Source: Vigna angularis (lineage: Eukaryota > Streptophyta > Magnoliopsida > Fabales > Fabaceae). From it: a DNA stretch of 64,000 nucleotides. The translations under genes were made by a program, and so were the position numbers. The notes under the pieces are model-generated. The model saw only the letters and a list, made by a program, of their open reading frames with translations. It was not told the origin of the DNA and did not search any database. Positions 46,502 to 58,686 of this stretch are shown piece by piece. How positions within the stretch are numbered: position 1 is the stretch's first letter; every line of letters starts with the position of its first letter. The stretch covers positions 6,324,001 through 6,388,000 of the forward strand of contig NC_068974.1 of the NCBI RefSeq assembly GCF_016808095.1. The letters are read 5' to 3'.

Positions 46502-48048
46502 AAACACATAATTCATTGTTCCAGCCAATTCATATTTTGTTGTCTATGAAGTAGTACATATCGCTAGCATTTATGTAATACTGAACAAAGTGGTTGTTTA
46601 CAATTTTCATGAAGTAGTAGATGTCGTTACATTGCTGAATTTAGCAGTAGAACAATTATATAGTTGTTTACATGTTAACTTTGGAAAATTACATTATTAA
46701 TATATCTTCTTATTTTTCAGTTGAATGTCCTGTTTGCAACTGCATGATGAAAATATATTGGTTACAGTTTTCATGTGGTAGTAAATGTAGTTACATTGTC
46801 GAATTAGAAAATAGAACATTTATCATGTTATATAGTTATTTAAATGTTAACTTTGAAAAATTACGTTCTAGATATCTTTTTTTATTTTTCAGTCGAATAT
46901 TCTGTTTATAAGAGCGTGATAAAAAGAATTGTTTATATGGTGTCTATATATCATATATCAGATAGTCTTACTTTAACAAACAGAAATATAATCAAAATTA
47001 GCATGAAACAAGAAGTCCTTTGTTTATCATTTTAATCAAGTTAGGTTCTGAAATTGTAAATGCATTAGACTTTAGTAATAATTTTGGAGGTTATTCTTAG
47101 TGGATAAATATGGAAGGAGGCTTCCATTGTTTTTTTTTTTCATTTAAAATTGTTATGGAAGGTTGTTGAAGCTTTTATTGGTATCTGGTTAGCTTTTTAG
47201 ATTATATAAAATACATATTTTTCTTGCACATATTTGAAACATATTTTTCTTGCACATATTTGAAACATATTTTTCTTGCATATATAAAATACATATTTGA
47301 AATTTGCAAGTAGGTCTTCAAATTTTGATTCATCTTAATTGAATCTATATTTTTGAAAATGTTTCAGTTAATACTATATCAAAAACGTTAACTCATACGG
47401 TTGAACCAAATATGTTAGCTCATATGCCATGTCAGCTTATGTTTTTTATGTGATTTTTTTAATTTTTTAACAAAAATTGTCACATGTTAATTGAACATCT
47501 TACCACATGACAGCGTTAAAACATGTCACTGTGGCATAAGATGTCATTTTGAAAATTTCATTTTAGTTTCTATGTTTGTTATTTTTTTCAATTTAATTTC
47601 AATTTTATTTCAAAATAAAGAATTGTCTCTTTTTCAAAATCAAATTGAATTTTTATATAAATATTATACACATATTTTTATTAAAATTTATATTTTTATT
47701 GAATATTTTTAATTAGATCAAATTTATTTAAATTTATATTTTATATTGATCTTTATTTAGACTGTATTTTATAATTTTCAATGTATTTGTATGAATACTT
47801 TACCGCATCATACTTTAATATTGTTTTTTATTTGAATTTACATTTGAAATAATTGTATATAAATATATAAATCTATATAAATATTTAAAAAATAAACTTA
47901 TAAATTTATACAAATATTTAAAATATAAATTTATAAATATATATTCTCTACAAATTCATTTTCATCTTTTGTTATTAATAAAGATCTCTTACTATGAATA
48001 AAGGAACACTTATGCTCTTTATTTTATTTCTGATTATATTTATCACTA
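46502..48048. other. 3' flank of RING copy 3 and AT-rich spacer
   Basis: No gene. The first 540 bases match the flank of copy 1. A 164-bp imperfect tandem duplication starts at 46,626 and 46,790 (GTTACATTG, then ATGTTAACTTTG). A 24-bp repeat (CATATTTTTCTTGCACATAT) occurs about three times at 47,210-47,300. Confidence 0.6.
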
Positions 48049-49560
48049 CAAACATAATTAATTATAGTAGAAGTTTATTTTAGACGGTTTTAATAACCTC
48101 AAGTAATTTTTGAAGATTCTTTCAAAACTGCATATATTTTTAGCGGTTTAATAAGATAGCAGTAAATTTTTTCTTTTTCTTTTAAATTATAGTTCTGGCG
48201 GTTTTGTGCTAAAGCCGCTGGTAATTTTTAAAAATAATTTACAGTTTATCATATTTGAGCTTCCTCTGTTTCTTCTTCATTTTTCATTTTTCTACTCACT
48301 CTGCCTTTACAATTAATTATCTCCTTGTACACTAGTTGCTCAGTTGCTATCTTGCTCTCCACTTCGCATTCACCTTTCACGATTTTCTTCTTCACTCCTT
48401 CCGTCGTCATTGGCCCTTCACCAGTAAGCTCTCTTCTGTTGCAATCCCTAATGGTTTTCCCTCTCGTATGAAATTTGTTTTCCATGTCCCTGTTCTCTTT
48501 CGAAAACCCTAAAAATTTGAAGAGGCTAAAGCTTTGGCAGCAATGCAGCAAGAAACTCGCAGCGACACCCGTAACGGGTGGAACACTTGAACACTCTGGG
48601 CATTGCGCTTCCCAGTCCCGAGCTAGGGAAACTATTAGTCTCACACATATGCTTCGACAACAACCATCCTTGGATGTGGAAGTTCACGCACCACGCTCTC
48701 TCCTCGTGCCTCCTCTTCCTCCTTCAAATGCTCTCTCTTCTCGCTTCGAACGCCATACCTCACCACTACTCTCACACTCCCTCTTTCGCTCTCTTTCTTC
48801 CTCTCTTATCGTAATATGTGTTCTCCTTTCACCCTACGCTCTGTCTCTCCTGCAACACAACAGCAAGTAACAAACCCTAATCTCACTCTCGCTCTCTTTA
48901 CTTAATCTATTTGTTTCACTTAATTGCTTAATCGCGTTTCTGTTTTTGCAGGATTGTGAGTTCTGTGGACTCCGCACTTCGGATTTCAGAAACCTATAAG
49001 GTGTGCGATCTGGAGATAGGGCACGTGTTCGTGCCATTCTTTTACGAGATTGTGATTTCGCTGCTCGATTGTATGCTGATCGATTGGGGAATTCAAGAGA
49101 CTTTTAGTGAGAAATCGAGTAATCTATTCAGGTTCTTGGGCACTTTTTTGGCCTCCTATGCCCTCCTACATTAGTTATTGATGCAGCCAATCAGGCAGCT
49201 AAAGCTGCAAGCTTCATTTATAATTCTATGAATGGAAATGGTGAATCTGGCACTGGAATTCATGTTAATGCCAATACAAAAGGAGGTTAATTTTTTGGAA
49301 CTAGATCTTTTATTTCCATGATTCCATCTTGCAATATATGTATTCAACATTCTTCATGTGTATTTTTCTGCTGATAACTATGATACTTGTGAATTATCTT
49401 CAGGTGGGAACTTGAGACATCTTAGAGTGGAGGCTTACATAACTAGGAATTTCATGGATACATCATTATACTTCTGTTCTGGTTATGTCTCTACATCTGT
49501 TTTTTCTTTGTGAGATTCATCACCTCCAGAAAAATCTTACACCATTAAACAATACTCTTA
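48049..49560. other. Unrecognised exon-like region, possibly CACTA-borne
   Basis: A CACTACAAACATAATTA at 48,054 followed by GACGGTTTTAATAACC, AGCGGTTTAATAAG and GGCGGTTTTGTGC repeats looks like a CACTA left end with subterminal repeats, but no right end was found. GC-rich exon-like DNA follows (48,400-49,300), with an acceptor at about 48,951 and frames such as AANQAAKAASFIYNSMNG (49,182-49,290) and GGNLRHLRVEAYITRN (49,404 on, after TTCAG). I do not recognise the source gene. Confidence 0.3.
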
Positions 49561-49811
49561 TGATAATATAGTAACTAATAATAATTTTAAACTAAATAAT
49601 GCATAGTATATGATATAAAAAATAAATATTTGGTCCTTGCAATAGTTATGTGTGTAATGAGTTCTGGTAGAGACATTTGTTTGTGTCTGTGTTTCAACTG
49701 TTGTTTTAATATGTTCAGGAGGGTGACAATTTTTCGATCAGAAGTTCTGAAACAAATTCATCTGGTAAAAGAATATTCTTTGTTTTGATATCTTGGAGAA
49801 ACTTGTGGTAT

Positions 49812-50126
49812 TCATTGATTTTGAGTTTTTATATCCTTGTCTTCAATCATCTCCCAACGGTCATAGATTCCTATGACGAATCTTTGTCTGACGACATCTT
49901 CGACAATATATTTGAGAATCAATGAGTCACAAATGTCTTTTGCTTTCGTGTAGAAACAATACACATCGAACAAATCATTAGAAAATGCACTAAGCAAAGT
50001 GTGTTGACATACCTTGTTTGCGTAAGTCCACTCTTCAACTAGTTTTGAGTTTGTAGGAATGCTAGAGTCAGGCCTTGGAGATTGAAGAACAATAGCAACT
50101 CCATACATGTTTATAAGGATGGACAC
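49812..50126 (-). pseudogene. Copia Gag N-terminal fragment
   Basis: 104 codons from MSILINMYGVAIVLQSPR. The stretch VEEWTYANKVCQHTLLSAF, then DVYCFYTKAKDICDSLILKY and RFVIGIYDRWEM, follows the Copia Gag (UBN2-type) pattern, where W, a Cys and LWDSL-type residues are conserved. Truncated at its C-terminus; no zinc knuckle. Confidence 0.65.
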
Positions 50127-50676
50127 ACGTTCTTGTCAGCGTCAGAAGTTCTGTTCAGAGAAAATCTCGGCTTTTGACACGTTCGGAAGTGATTTCGCAA
50201 AAACTGTTTGAATTCCGGAAATAATGGTTTAGCTCTCCGAAATCATGTTGTTGATGTCAGCCATAAGTCTTAAGATTGTTGTAGAAAAGTTGACAAAATC
50301 ACGAGCAATATTTCTTAAGGCATGTAGTTTCACTATCTTTAAATATTTATCTGCAGTGTATTGCGCAAATTCTCAAGATACAACGTGAACTTTTCTAACA
50401 TTTTTTGGGATTTCAAAATTAGCAAGAATCCCTGCAAAGAGTTTAGAATCAAGATAATAAGACTAAAATGAGAGAAGATAATAAAGAAGTTTTGTAATGT
50501 GTTTTTTTCTCATGATTCTGGAAATGAGGAAAGGTGCATTTTATAGGTAGCAAAAACACAGCTGCCAAATGAACATTGCAACACTTAATAAAAAATTAAA
50601 CGTTGCTAATTAATAAAATTTTAACGTTGCAATCCAACGTTACAAACATTATTTTGCAATCAAATATTTTACAACA
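49812..50676 (-). mobile_element. Copia relic: 5' LTR and gag
   Basis: The LTR at 50,277-50,676 (400 bp, TGTTGTAG to TTTACAACA) is clearly the same family as the LTRs at 14,903 and 18,020. On the - strand it is followed by a PBS-like ATCTTAAGACTTATGG and then the start of gag. Everything past the first 104 gag residues is lost. No target duplication pairs with it, as expected for a truncated element. Confidence 0.7.
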
Positions 50677-51620
50677 ATTGTACCATGAATAAGCATTACT
50701 TGTTTTACTTTTAGTGAATTCAAACACAACATAACATTAGTGAATTCAAAATTGTAATTAAGAAATATACACTGTGAAGAGAGTATAGGAAAATCATCAA
50801 ATCAATTTTTTTCATTCCTTCTTTATGTTTATAGTTATAATTTTGATAATGATTTTCTCACATACAATTTTAATATAGAGAACAAATGAACTTTACCTTT
50901 AGACCTATTCTAGACAAGAAAGAAAGTTCAAAAGCTCAACATGCCTCATCAACCAAGTGATTAACATAATTTGACACAAATGGTATTCGAGATAACGTTT
51001 CAAGCATTCATTTGATTGGTTTCTGCAAACAGTAAGCGATACTTTGTACGTAAGATTTTGTAAATTATAAAGATTAAATATACAAAGGCAAAAACCTAAA
51101 ATATGGATAAGTAAACCTTAAATATAACAGGCACAATAAAATTTGAATTAATTCTGTCATTATTTTACAATAATGAAACTCACCTCATGGTCCTCTACAA
51201 GTCCATCCTCGACTTAGAAAGTGACACTTTTGGCTGCCTTTTATTCTTTGTAATATTACACATGGCGGGCTAGTGTCTATTTATGAAGTCAACAAGTCCA
51301 CCCTCCACTTAGAAAGTGACAGATTTGGTTGCTTTATATTGTTTGGAATATTACAATTGAAAAATATTCATGGACACAAAAAAGAGTGTATCAGCACTTA
51401 ACATACATATAGAAAGAGAATAAAAATAAAAATAGGTTTAAAGATTCAAAGGAAAAAGAAATACGTAACAAGTGTAGATAAAATTGAGATATATGAAGCC
51501 ACCAATGCTGTCATGAATACAAACCATTCAATCCGTCATCTAGGACAACTTATTAGATTGGGTTTCTCATATAATATGTAGAATTGTTTTAAATAATGCC
51601 AATCAATCTTGTGAATTAAA
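50677..51620. other. Upstream region of the lectin receptor kinase gene
   Basis: AT-rich. Contains an imperfect direct duplication (about 51,200-51,263 and 51,289-51,354, sharing CTTAGAAAGTGACA and GGAATATTAC-like text). No gene was recognised; it probably includes the promoter. Confidence 0.5.
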
Positions 51621-54600
51621 ATGGCATTAACTTCCTCTACTCTGGCATCCTTGACATCATTCCTTTGCCTGTGTTCGTTTTGTGTTAATGCAGTCATTCA
51701 CAAGGAAATTTTGAAAATAGGACAACCAATGGGAACCTCAGACTCCGTTGTTTCTGATAACAGGAAGTTCGAAATGTGCTTTTTTACCAAAGTCAGAAAT
51801 AACTCAACCAAGTACTACGTTGGAATACGGTATAAAAGGGTTCCAAACGACAAGAAAAAGATTGTGTGGGTTGCTAACCGAGACTACGCATTTGAAACAC
51901 CATCAGCTGTTCTTACCATTCAAGATGGAAATTTGGTGATCATAGATGGACAACTTAGATACAGTGTCAACAAGGTTTCAAACAATATCAGTATGTATGC
52001 CATGCTCTTGGATTCAGGAAACTTGATACTGCTGAAAACCTCAAATAAACAGATTTTGTGGCAGAGTTTTGATTATCCTACGGACACCCTTTTACCCGGA
52101 ATGAAACTAGGACATGACGAAGGAAACACTTGGTCATTGCGATCATGGAGAAGTGCAGATGACCTGCCCCAGGAGCTTTTTCCCTCGAATATAATTTGGG
52201 CAGGGTCAACCTAATCATCAACAATGGTTCTAATGCGTTCTGGATTGACGACCACTACAACGATACTATTGGCAATTTTATTAGCCGAAGTGGTGGGGAT
52301 AAGCACGACTACAACAATACTTATTTTTATGTCGGCCACTATTTCAGTTTGCCAGTTGGTAATGACTCTAGGCTGGTACTAGAAGTGTCTGGTGAGCTCA
52401 ACCAGGAATATTGGTCTGATGAACAACAACATTGGGTTTCTATTCAGTCATCCAAGTGTGCTAATAACTCGTGTGGAGCCTTTTCCATCTGTAACCCGAA
52501 AGCTCGTGACCCTTGTGACTGTCTTCATGGTTTCAGGCCCTCTGATGCTGATTCTTGGAACAATGGGAACAAATCTGCTGGCTGTGTGAGAAACAAAGAC
52601 TTATCGCCCTGCAGTAACGGTGCTGAATCCAACGATAAATTCAAGCAACTTTATAATGTTAAATCACCAACTTTGGACAGTCTCAGGAAGATTAATACAA
52701 CAGAAGAGTGTGAAAGTACTTGTTCTAGAAACTGTTCTTGCGTTGCTTTCGCTTACTATTTGAACCGTGATTGCCAGTTGTGGCTTGGTTCCGTATTAAA
52801 TCTAAAGAACGTCTCAACAGATGTGGACAATTCTGATGATAGCAATCCAATTTTTTACCTAAGACTTGCTGTCTCAGAATTCGATACTTCTGGTAAGTTC
52901 AAGAAGCGTATTTTCCTGGAGACATAAATGTTAGGAATACAAGTATGAAAGTAAGCCTTGCTTTGTGTAAAAATAAGAAAATTAAACATCATATAAGATG
53001 AACACTTATATATTTATTATGTTAAGGTTTTAAATGAAATATGGTGTCAATCTCTTATTCTGAATTGAACTCATATTCTATATGTATTGTCTATCTTCGT
53101 CAAAAGATTCATCAAAAGATTCATCAATATACCTTTGATTTCGCTTTGTACGAATAATAGAGTGGCTACACTTTGTGTGTTTCTCAGAGTTAGGAAGATA
53201 GATTCCGAAGTTGTTTTTCACTCAACTGCTACTTCTTTCTCTTTTTACTCTAGAGTCTCTTCACTGAAAAAGCATAGATAAATTTATCAGTCACTACATG
53301 AATTTTCATAGTTGATAAATTTTCTCTGCAGATTCCAACACAACAAGAGAAAAAGAATCACGATATACTTCTGTTAGCAACATCCTACTTCTTATTGTTA
53401 TATTGATCTCCTTTCTAGCTTTTCTTATATTGGGCCTTTTAGTTTACTGGATTACAAAGAACAGGAGAAAAGGTGAGAAAGAAACAAGTTTTCCAAGTAA
53501 CTTTAGAGTATTTTAACTTATTAACTAATTTTCCGCAATTTGCAGGAGAAGATTTGCTCCATTTTGAAATAAGCATGAGCATGAAAGTTGAAGATTCTGA
53601 GCTTACTGAATCAGATAGGAGTGCCAAAGTGAAGAAGGAAGTGAAATTGCCTTTATTCAGTTTCGAGAGTGTTGCAGCTGCTACTAATAATTTCTCAGAT
53701 GAAAATAAACTTGGTGAGGGCGGCTTTGGACCCGTTTACAAGGCATGCTCCTAAACTCTTGGCAATTTTTTTCAGTACAAATAATCTATCCTCTCCATAT
53801 AAACAGCTTTTACTACGCCATATATGTGAGTTTTACAAAAGATAAGAAAATACAGGGTACATTATTTAATGGGGATGAGGTTGCCGTGAAAAGACTGTCA
53901 CGGAGATCTGGTCAAGGATGGGAAGAGTTGAGAAATGAAGCTTTGTTAATTGCAAAACTCCAACACAACAATCTTGTTAGACTTCTTGGTTGCTGCATTG
54001 ATCGAAATGAAAAGATGCTCATTTATGAGTTTATGCCTAATAAAAGTTTGGATCTTTTCCTTTTTGGTTTGTATCATCCTACTGTCTCTGAACTCTCTTA
54101 AATATCATCCCATCTGCCAAACTTAAACTTTGTTTGTGACATCTTTAATGGTGCATAGCAGATGCAACGAAGAAACAGATGCTAGATTGGGGAACAAGAG
54201 TCAGAATAATAGATGGGATTGCCCAAGGAATTCTTTATCTTCATCAGTATTCCAGGTTCAGGATCATTCACCGAGATTTAAAAGCTAGCAACATATTGTT
54301 GGACAGCCATATGAATCCCAAAATATCAGATTTTGGATTGGCAAAAATATTTGGTGATAATGAGCTTCAAGCAAATACAAACCGAATAGTTGGAACATAG
54401 TAAGGCAATTAACTACAACCAGTGGTTTTCTTTACATGATCAACCATCTACTAATTAATCTACCTTATGTTCAGTGGTTACATGGCTCCTGAATATGCTC
54501 TAGAAGGACTTTTCTCAGTAAAATCGGACGTGTTTAGTTTTGGGGTCCTTTTGTTGGAGATTGTAAGTGGCAAGAAGAATACTGGCTTTTATCAAACGAG

Positions 54601-55919
54601 TTCCTTCAATCTTCTTGGATATGTGAGTTTCTAGATTCCATCCATTCGTTCTTCATTTTCATGTTAACATTCAAATTGATTTCATGATTTGTGCATGTTC
54701 TAAGCCTTTTTAAAAATGCTATGTTATGGCCTAATGAGTTTTCTATTTCGAGAAAAGATTCATTAAGGATACTATTTTTAACTTAACACCTCCAGATCAC
54801 TACAGGAAATGTGTTGATTACCGAAGGCATATTATCGACGGCCTTTCAGTCCTTCGGTAAGGGTCATTTACCGAAGGCTTTCCCGACGACTTTCATTAAG
54901 TTATTTACCGTACATAACATACCGAGGGTCTTTGGCCTTCGGTAATGTCCACAATAGTTTAAGTTCTCGAATTCGGTATTCGTTCCCATATACTCAGAAT
55001 TTCCCCAATTTCCCTCCCCTTTCCTCGTCTCCAGCTCCCCTTCCCTTTCCTTCCCCATTGTGCTCGTGCCGTGAATTAACGGTGTTGTTGTCGTCTCCAC
55101 AATCTTGTGGTGCTCTCGTCTCCGTTGCTTGGTTGGTTCATTGACGGCGGTTTGGGGGTTGGGTGCTAGGTTCGGTGACGCTGCCTTGTGGGTTGTGGTG
55201 GTTGGTCGTTTGTGGCGATTTGGGGGTTCTGTAGCAGTGCTGCGGCGGTGTGGCGATAGTGCTGTGACGGTGTGGCGACAGTGCTGTGGTGGCGTGACGA
55301 CGATGCTGTGGCGGCGTGACCAGGGCTTCCACTGTCGCAAGGCGAGGCCAATGTAGGGGGTCTGTGACGAGGTAAGAGGTGTGCTCTGAACTTGTGAATG
55401 AACTGTGTGCAAATGTATAATGAAAACCCCTAATTCACTTCCATTCCAAATGAAAGACGTGTGCTCTGCATCAAATCAGAACATCTGAACCAAGCAGGGA
55501 AAATGAAACTTAGTTTTAGTTCAACAAAATGTGTTTTTTTCCCTTAATCTTTTTTGTTTTCATTGATAAATAGAAAAGGGTAACTTCATTTTCTCTGTGA
55601 TTCAAAACTAAGTATATTTTCTTGTAATATACATGTAATCTAGTTTCTTAGGGGATAAGGAAGTTGTGTTCTGGTTTGGTAGGTGATGTCAATGTAAGGT
55701 TGATCCAAAATTGTAGTGCTGAATTATTCTCTCCTAAAAACGAAAGAATGAGTGTAGAGTTGTGAGTTGATGTACTGGCATGGATCCTTGAGAGCAAGCT
55801 TCACGATTTAAGCATCACAATCTACATTGACCTGATTTTGGGATTTCTTAATTAATTGGTTGGAATGAAAAATTAATTTGCTATCCATTTGGTTGTTATG
55901 TTTGTTGATGAGTTATGTT

Positions 55920-56334
55920 CCTTGTTAGGAGAGAGTAATATAAGTTCATAAAACTGTGTTTGAGGAGGTTGACCTACTTTTAGGGGTTGAGCTTTCTCCT
56001 TTGATACTTCAGCCAAAGGAGCTGCAACAGTTTCCACTTTCTTCAGATCATCACTTGAAGTTTTCTTTAGCTTTGCTTCTATATTTGCAAGTCTTCTATT
56101 TCTACGTTCATCATCTTTGTACCTGTCATCAACAACTTCAATCTGTATAGGACTTCCGATATGGCCACCATTCCTTGAATACTTTTGAGCATATCTAGGA
56201 CTTCTGCTTTCATCATATAAATATCTCAAATTCTTGTCATCACTTTTTGGATAAGGACCGGGACTTGAATTTGGAGTTCTGAACTCTAAACGAAATGAAC
56301 TACTTCTCTTACTTGCATTAGGCTCCTTCTCACT
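55920..56334 (-). pseudogene. Captured exon of an AGD14-like ArfGAP gene
   Basis: On the - strand, after a TTTTAG acceptor, the codons read SEKEPNASKRSSSFRLEFRT, then SSPGPYPKSDDKNLRYLYDE, RSPRYAQKYSRNGGH, IEVVDDRYKDDERRNRRL and EKAQPLKVGQPP. The SDDKN-RY-YDERSP, then EVV-D--R-DDR--NRR pattern is that of the linker after the ArfGAP zinc finger in plant AGD14-type proteins. The catalytic ArfGAP domain itself is absent. It is open for over 110 codons, so the capture may be fairly recent. Identification is from memory of the family and should be confirmed by search. Confidence 0.6.
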
Positions 56335-57595
56335 CTAAAAACCACACCAAAAAGAACTCATTTTCAGTCATCTTTTGTGTTGCTAAAGTCATGATAATAT
56401 CACGTGGAAGAGTGCACAAAAGTTACCAATCTAATCCTAGAAAGATTGCTGCTACTTTCTCCAGTGTATCTTCTTTCCACATACACATAGTTGATGAATT
56501 CTTGGAGTTTCTGTATATTACTGGAAGCAAATACTTTATGAGGATATCTATCATAGTTAAACACTTATTGGATCTTATAAATGTATTGATGTAGAAGGAT
56601 AAAACACCCTCTTTTCCTGCTTCCCATCAACACCGTTCTCTCCATGGTCCATCACTCCCCGTCTTGGTTGCTACTGCTGGACGGGAATCTCCTTCTCAGC
56701 TGCTGGATTTTGTGATGAAGCTGGACGTGTTTTTCTTCCTTAAATGCCAACAAAACCGGTGTTGCTGTATGCATGAAGACCGTGAATGCTTCTTCAAAGG
56801 AGATTGGAACTTCCAGCAAAAAAAATCAATCCCGTGAGCTCCTAAGTAGAAAAGCACATAAAAAATTCTGCACCAAGCTAAAAACCGTGAGGTGGCTGGA
56901 TGTATCTTTAAGTGTTGTGCAACTCTCCAATTTAATAGTTGTTTCCTCCTCCATTCAAGAATCACGTTCCAAGCTGAAGGTGTGGTGGCTTCTCCAAGCT
57001 GCTGTCCGTTTATTTCTTTTCAATTTTAAAGTGCAAAACTATGTGGAATGGAAGAGCAATCAAGAGAAATCTGCACACCCTTTTTAAGCCAAGTGGGACG
57101 TGAAGTTTAATAATTCAGCACTTCATTTGGAATTCCTCCATGTGGCCGTGAAGTGTTGCCAACCATGAGTGGTCCCCCTCCTTTTATGTTGTCTCCTCTT
57201 TTTGGAAATGCTAAAAGGAATGAAGGAGCCGTAACTCTTCAACAAATTCAAATTTTCAACCAAGTGGTGGCCCCTTCTCCATGTGTTTTATTCTTAAAGA
57301 AAGAATATTCCTTTGTGTGTGCCGTGAGTTTGCTTCATTCAAGTGGCCTTCCTCCATAATAAAAATCACAATTGTTATTCTTCAATAAATTCTGTCAACA
57401 AAACCGTGAGGTGTAGGTGGTCCCCTCCTTTAATTCTTTTGTTGACATGTATAGCTGAATTAAAAGTGAAAAAGGTACACCAACCAAGTAGCTTTTGTAT
57501 TGGATGCAACACATATCAATCACCCAGAATATATAAATATATATGCATCACATTCTGCAGCAGCCCAACGCCCTATTTTTTTTTTCGCCCTTTGG

Positions 57596-57792
57596 AAATT
57601 ACCGAAGGCTTTTGCCCTTCGGTAATTACCGAAGGCTTTTGGCCCTCGGTAATTACCGAAGGGCAAAAGCCCTCGGTAAATGTTAGCGACAAGGGATTTA
57701 CCGAGGGCTCTATGGCCGTCGATAAGCCTTCGGTAATTACCTTTTACCGACGGTTTTGGGCTGTTTCCGAGGGCTTCTGGCCTTCGGTAATG
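57596..57792. repeat. Subterminal palindromic repeats of the CACTA-like element
   Basis: Multiple TTACCGAAGG and CCTTCGGTAA or CCCTCGGTAA copies facing each other, able to fold as hairpins. Similar motifs at 54,830-54,950 at the other end. Confidence 0.8.
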
Positions 57793-58312
57793 CCCTTCTT
57801 TTTTGTAGTGGACAATGATGGGTTTATGGTATCATTTCTTATATAGTGTTCAATTTCTTCATTTCTATTATTGAGCTTAGACTCACTTGAATTCCCATCA
57901 TGAGATGGACTATACAAAATCATAGTGCCATACCAGAATATGCTCCAAACATTCTAATTTTGAGGTTGTTGTGTGTTAAATCTTGAAGGCTTGGGATCTT
58001 TGGACGAGAAATTCAGGACTGGATCTAATGGATAGTGCATTAGATGACAGTGATAATTTAAGTAATAACAGTCTGCATACTGTGCCAAGATATGTGAACA
58101 TAGGACTTCTTTGCGTTCAAGAAAGTCCAGAAGATAGGCCAACCATGTCTGATGTTGTATCAACGATTGGGAATGACACTGTGTCCCTTCCTTCTCCTAA
58201 ACCACCTGCATTCCTTAAGGTCAGAGGTGATTATAGTTCATCATTGCCCTCCACCTCCACAGAAAGATTTTCAGTGAATGTTATGACATATACAATTCTG
58301 GAAGCAAGATGA

Positions 58313-58686
58313 GTGACTATGAAACTCTTCTTTTAGTTCTTAGATTAGATTTTCTGTTTAAAGTTTTGACCATCAATTTCTATTCCCCTTCTATATTTGG
58401 CACTGAATCAGGTTATAATAAAACCCGAGTCTGATTCCAACAGTTAAATGAGGTTTAAAATAGTTATTAGGATGATTATAACTGATTTTGAATTCTTATT
58501 GTTATTTATTGTTATATTGTTCCTCCCTTAAATTTGGGAGAAATATGTTTTTCAATATTTATGAAAAAGAAATGCATCCAAGTCTCCTTAATTTTGTCTC
58601 CTTTTGTAATTATGGATACCTTAAATTTTAAATTTGTTGTAAATGACTGTTAAACTGTATATTTTTCCAAATACTAAAGCATAGTA
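58313..58686. other. 3' flank of the receptor kinase gene
   Basis: Likely 3' untranslated and terminator region, AT-rich. No gene was recognised. Confidence 0.5.

Larger units (their letters stand above)
54798..57810. mobile_element. Non-autonomous CACTA-like element in the last intron of the receptor kinase
   Basis: Starts CACTACAGGAAATG and ends CTTCTTTTTTGTAGTG. The flanking triplets are GAT (54,795) and GAC (57,811), a near match to a 3-bp duplication. Both ends have repeated TTACCGAAGGC and CCCTCGGTAA motifs that form inverted repeats (54,830-54,950; 57,596-57,792). There is no transposase; the inside has GC-rich low-complexity DNA (55,000-55,370), an AGD14-like exon on the - strand and unrecognised DNA. 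Its terminus matches the element ending at 23,211, so both belong to one family. Confidence 0.75.
51621..58312 (+). pseudogene. G-type lectin S-receptor-like Ser/Thr kinase with one frameshift
   Basis: Seven exons: 51,621-52,892, 53,332-53,472, 53,546-53,742, 53,856-54,066, 54,162-54,399, 54,475-54,622, 57,989-58,312. Order: signal peptide; B-lectin domain (IVWVANRDYAFETPS, WQSFDYPTDTLLPGMKLG); S-locus glycoprotein and EGF-like region (CANNSCGAFSICN); PAN/apple domain (CESTCSRNCSCVAFAYY); one membrane helix (exon 2); and a kinase with [31 protein letters not shown] and APEYALEG. Such plasma-membrane kinases sense extracellular ligands in defence and self-recognition. The only lesion seen is a missing C in the run near 52,163, which shifts the frame between the B-lectin and S-locus regions. 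Intron 3 has a GC donor. Intron 6 holds a 3.0-kb CACTA element. If the frameshift is a sequencing error, this is a full-length gene of about 843 residues. Confidence 0.85.

Noticed and set aside
50277..50676. Solo LTR
   Set aside because: No matching target duplication, and gag lies directly beside it in the expected direction, so it is the 5' LTR of a truncated element.
54864..55412. 182-codon - strand frame in the CACTA-like element
   Set aside because: Low-complexity Thr/Pro/His-rich translation of GC-rich repeats; frames are open on both strands and no domain is recognised.
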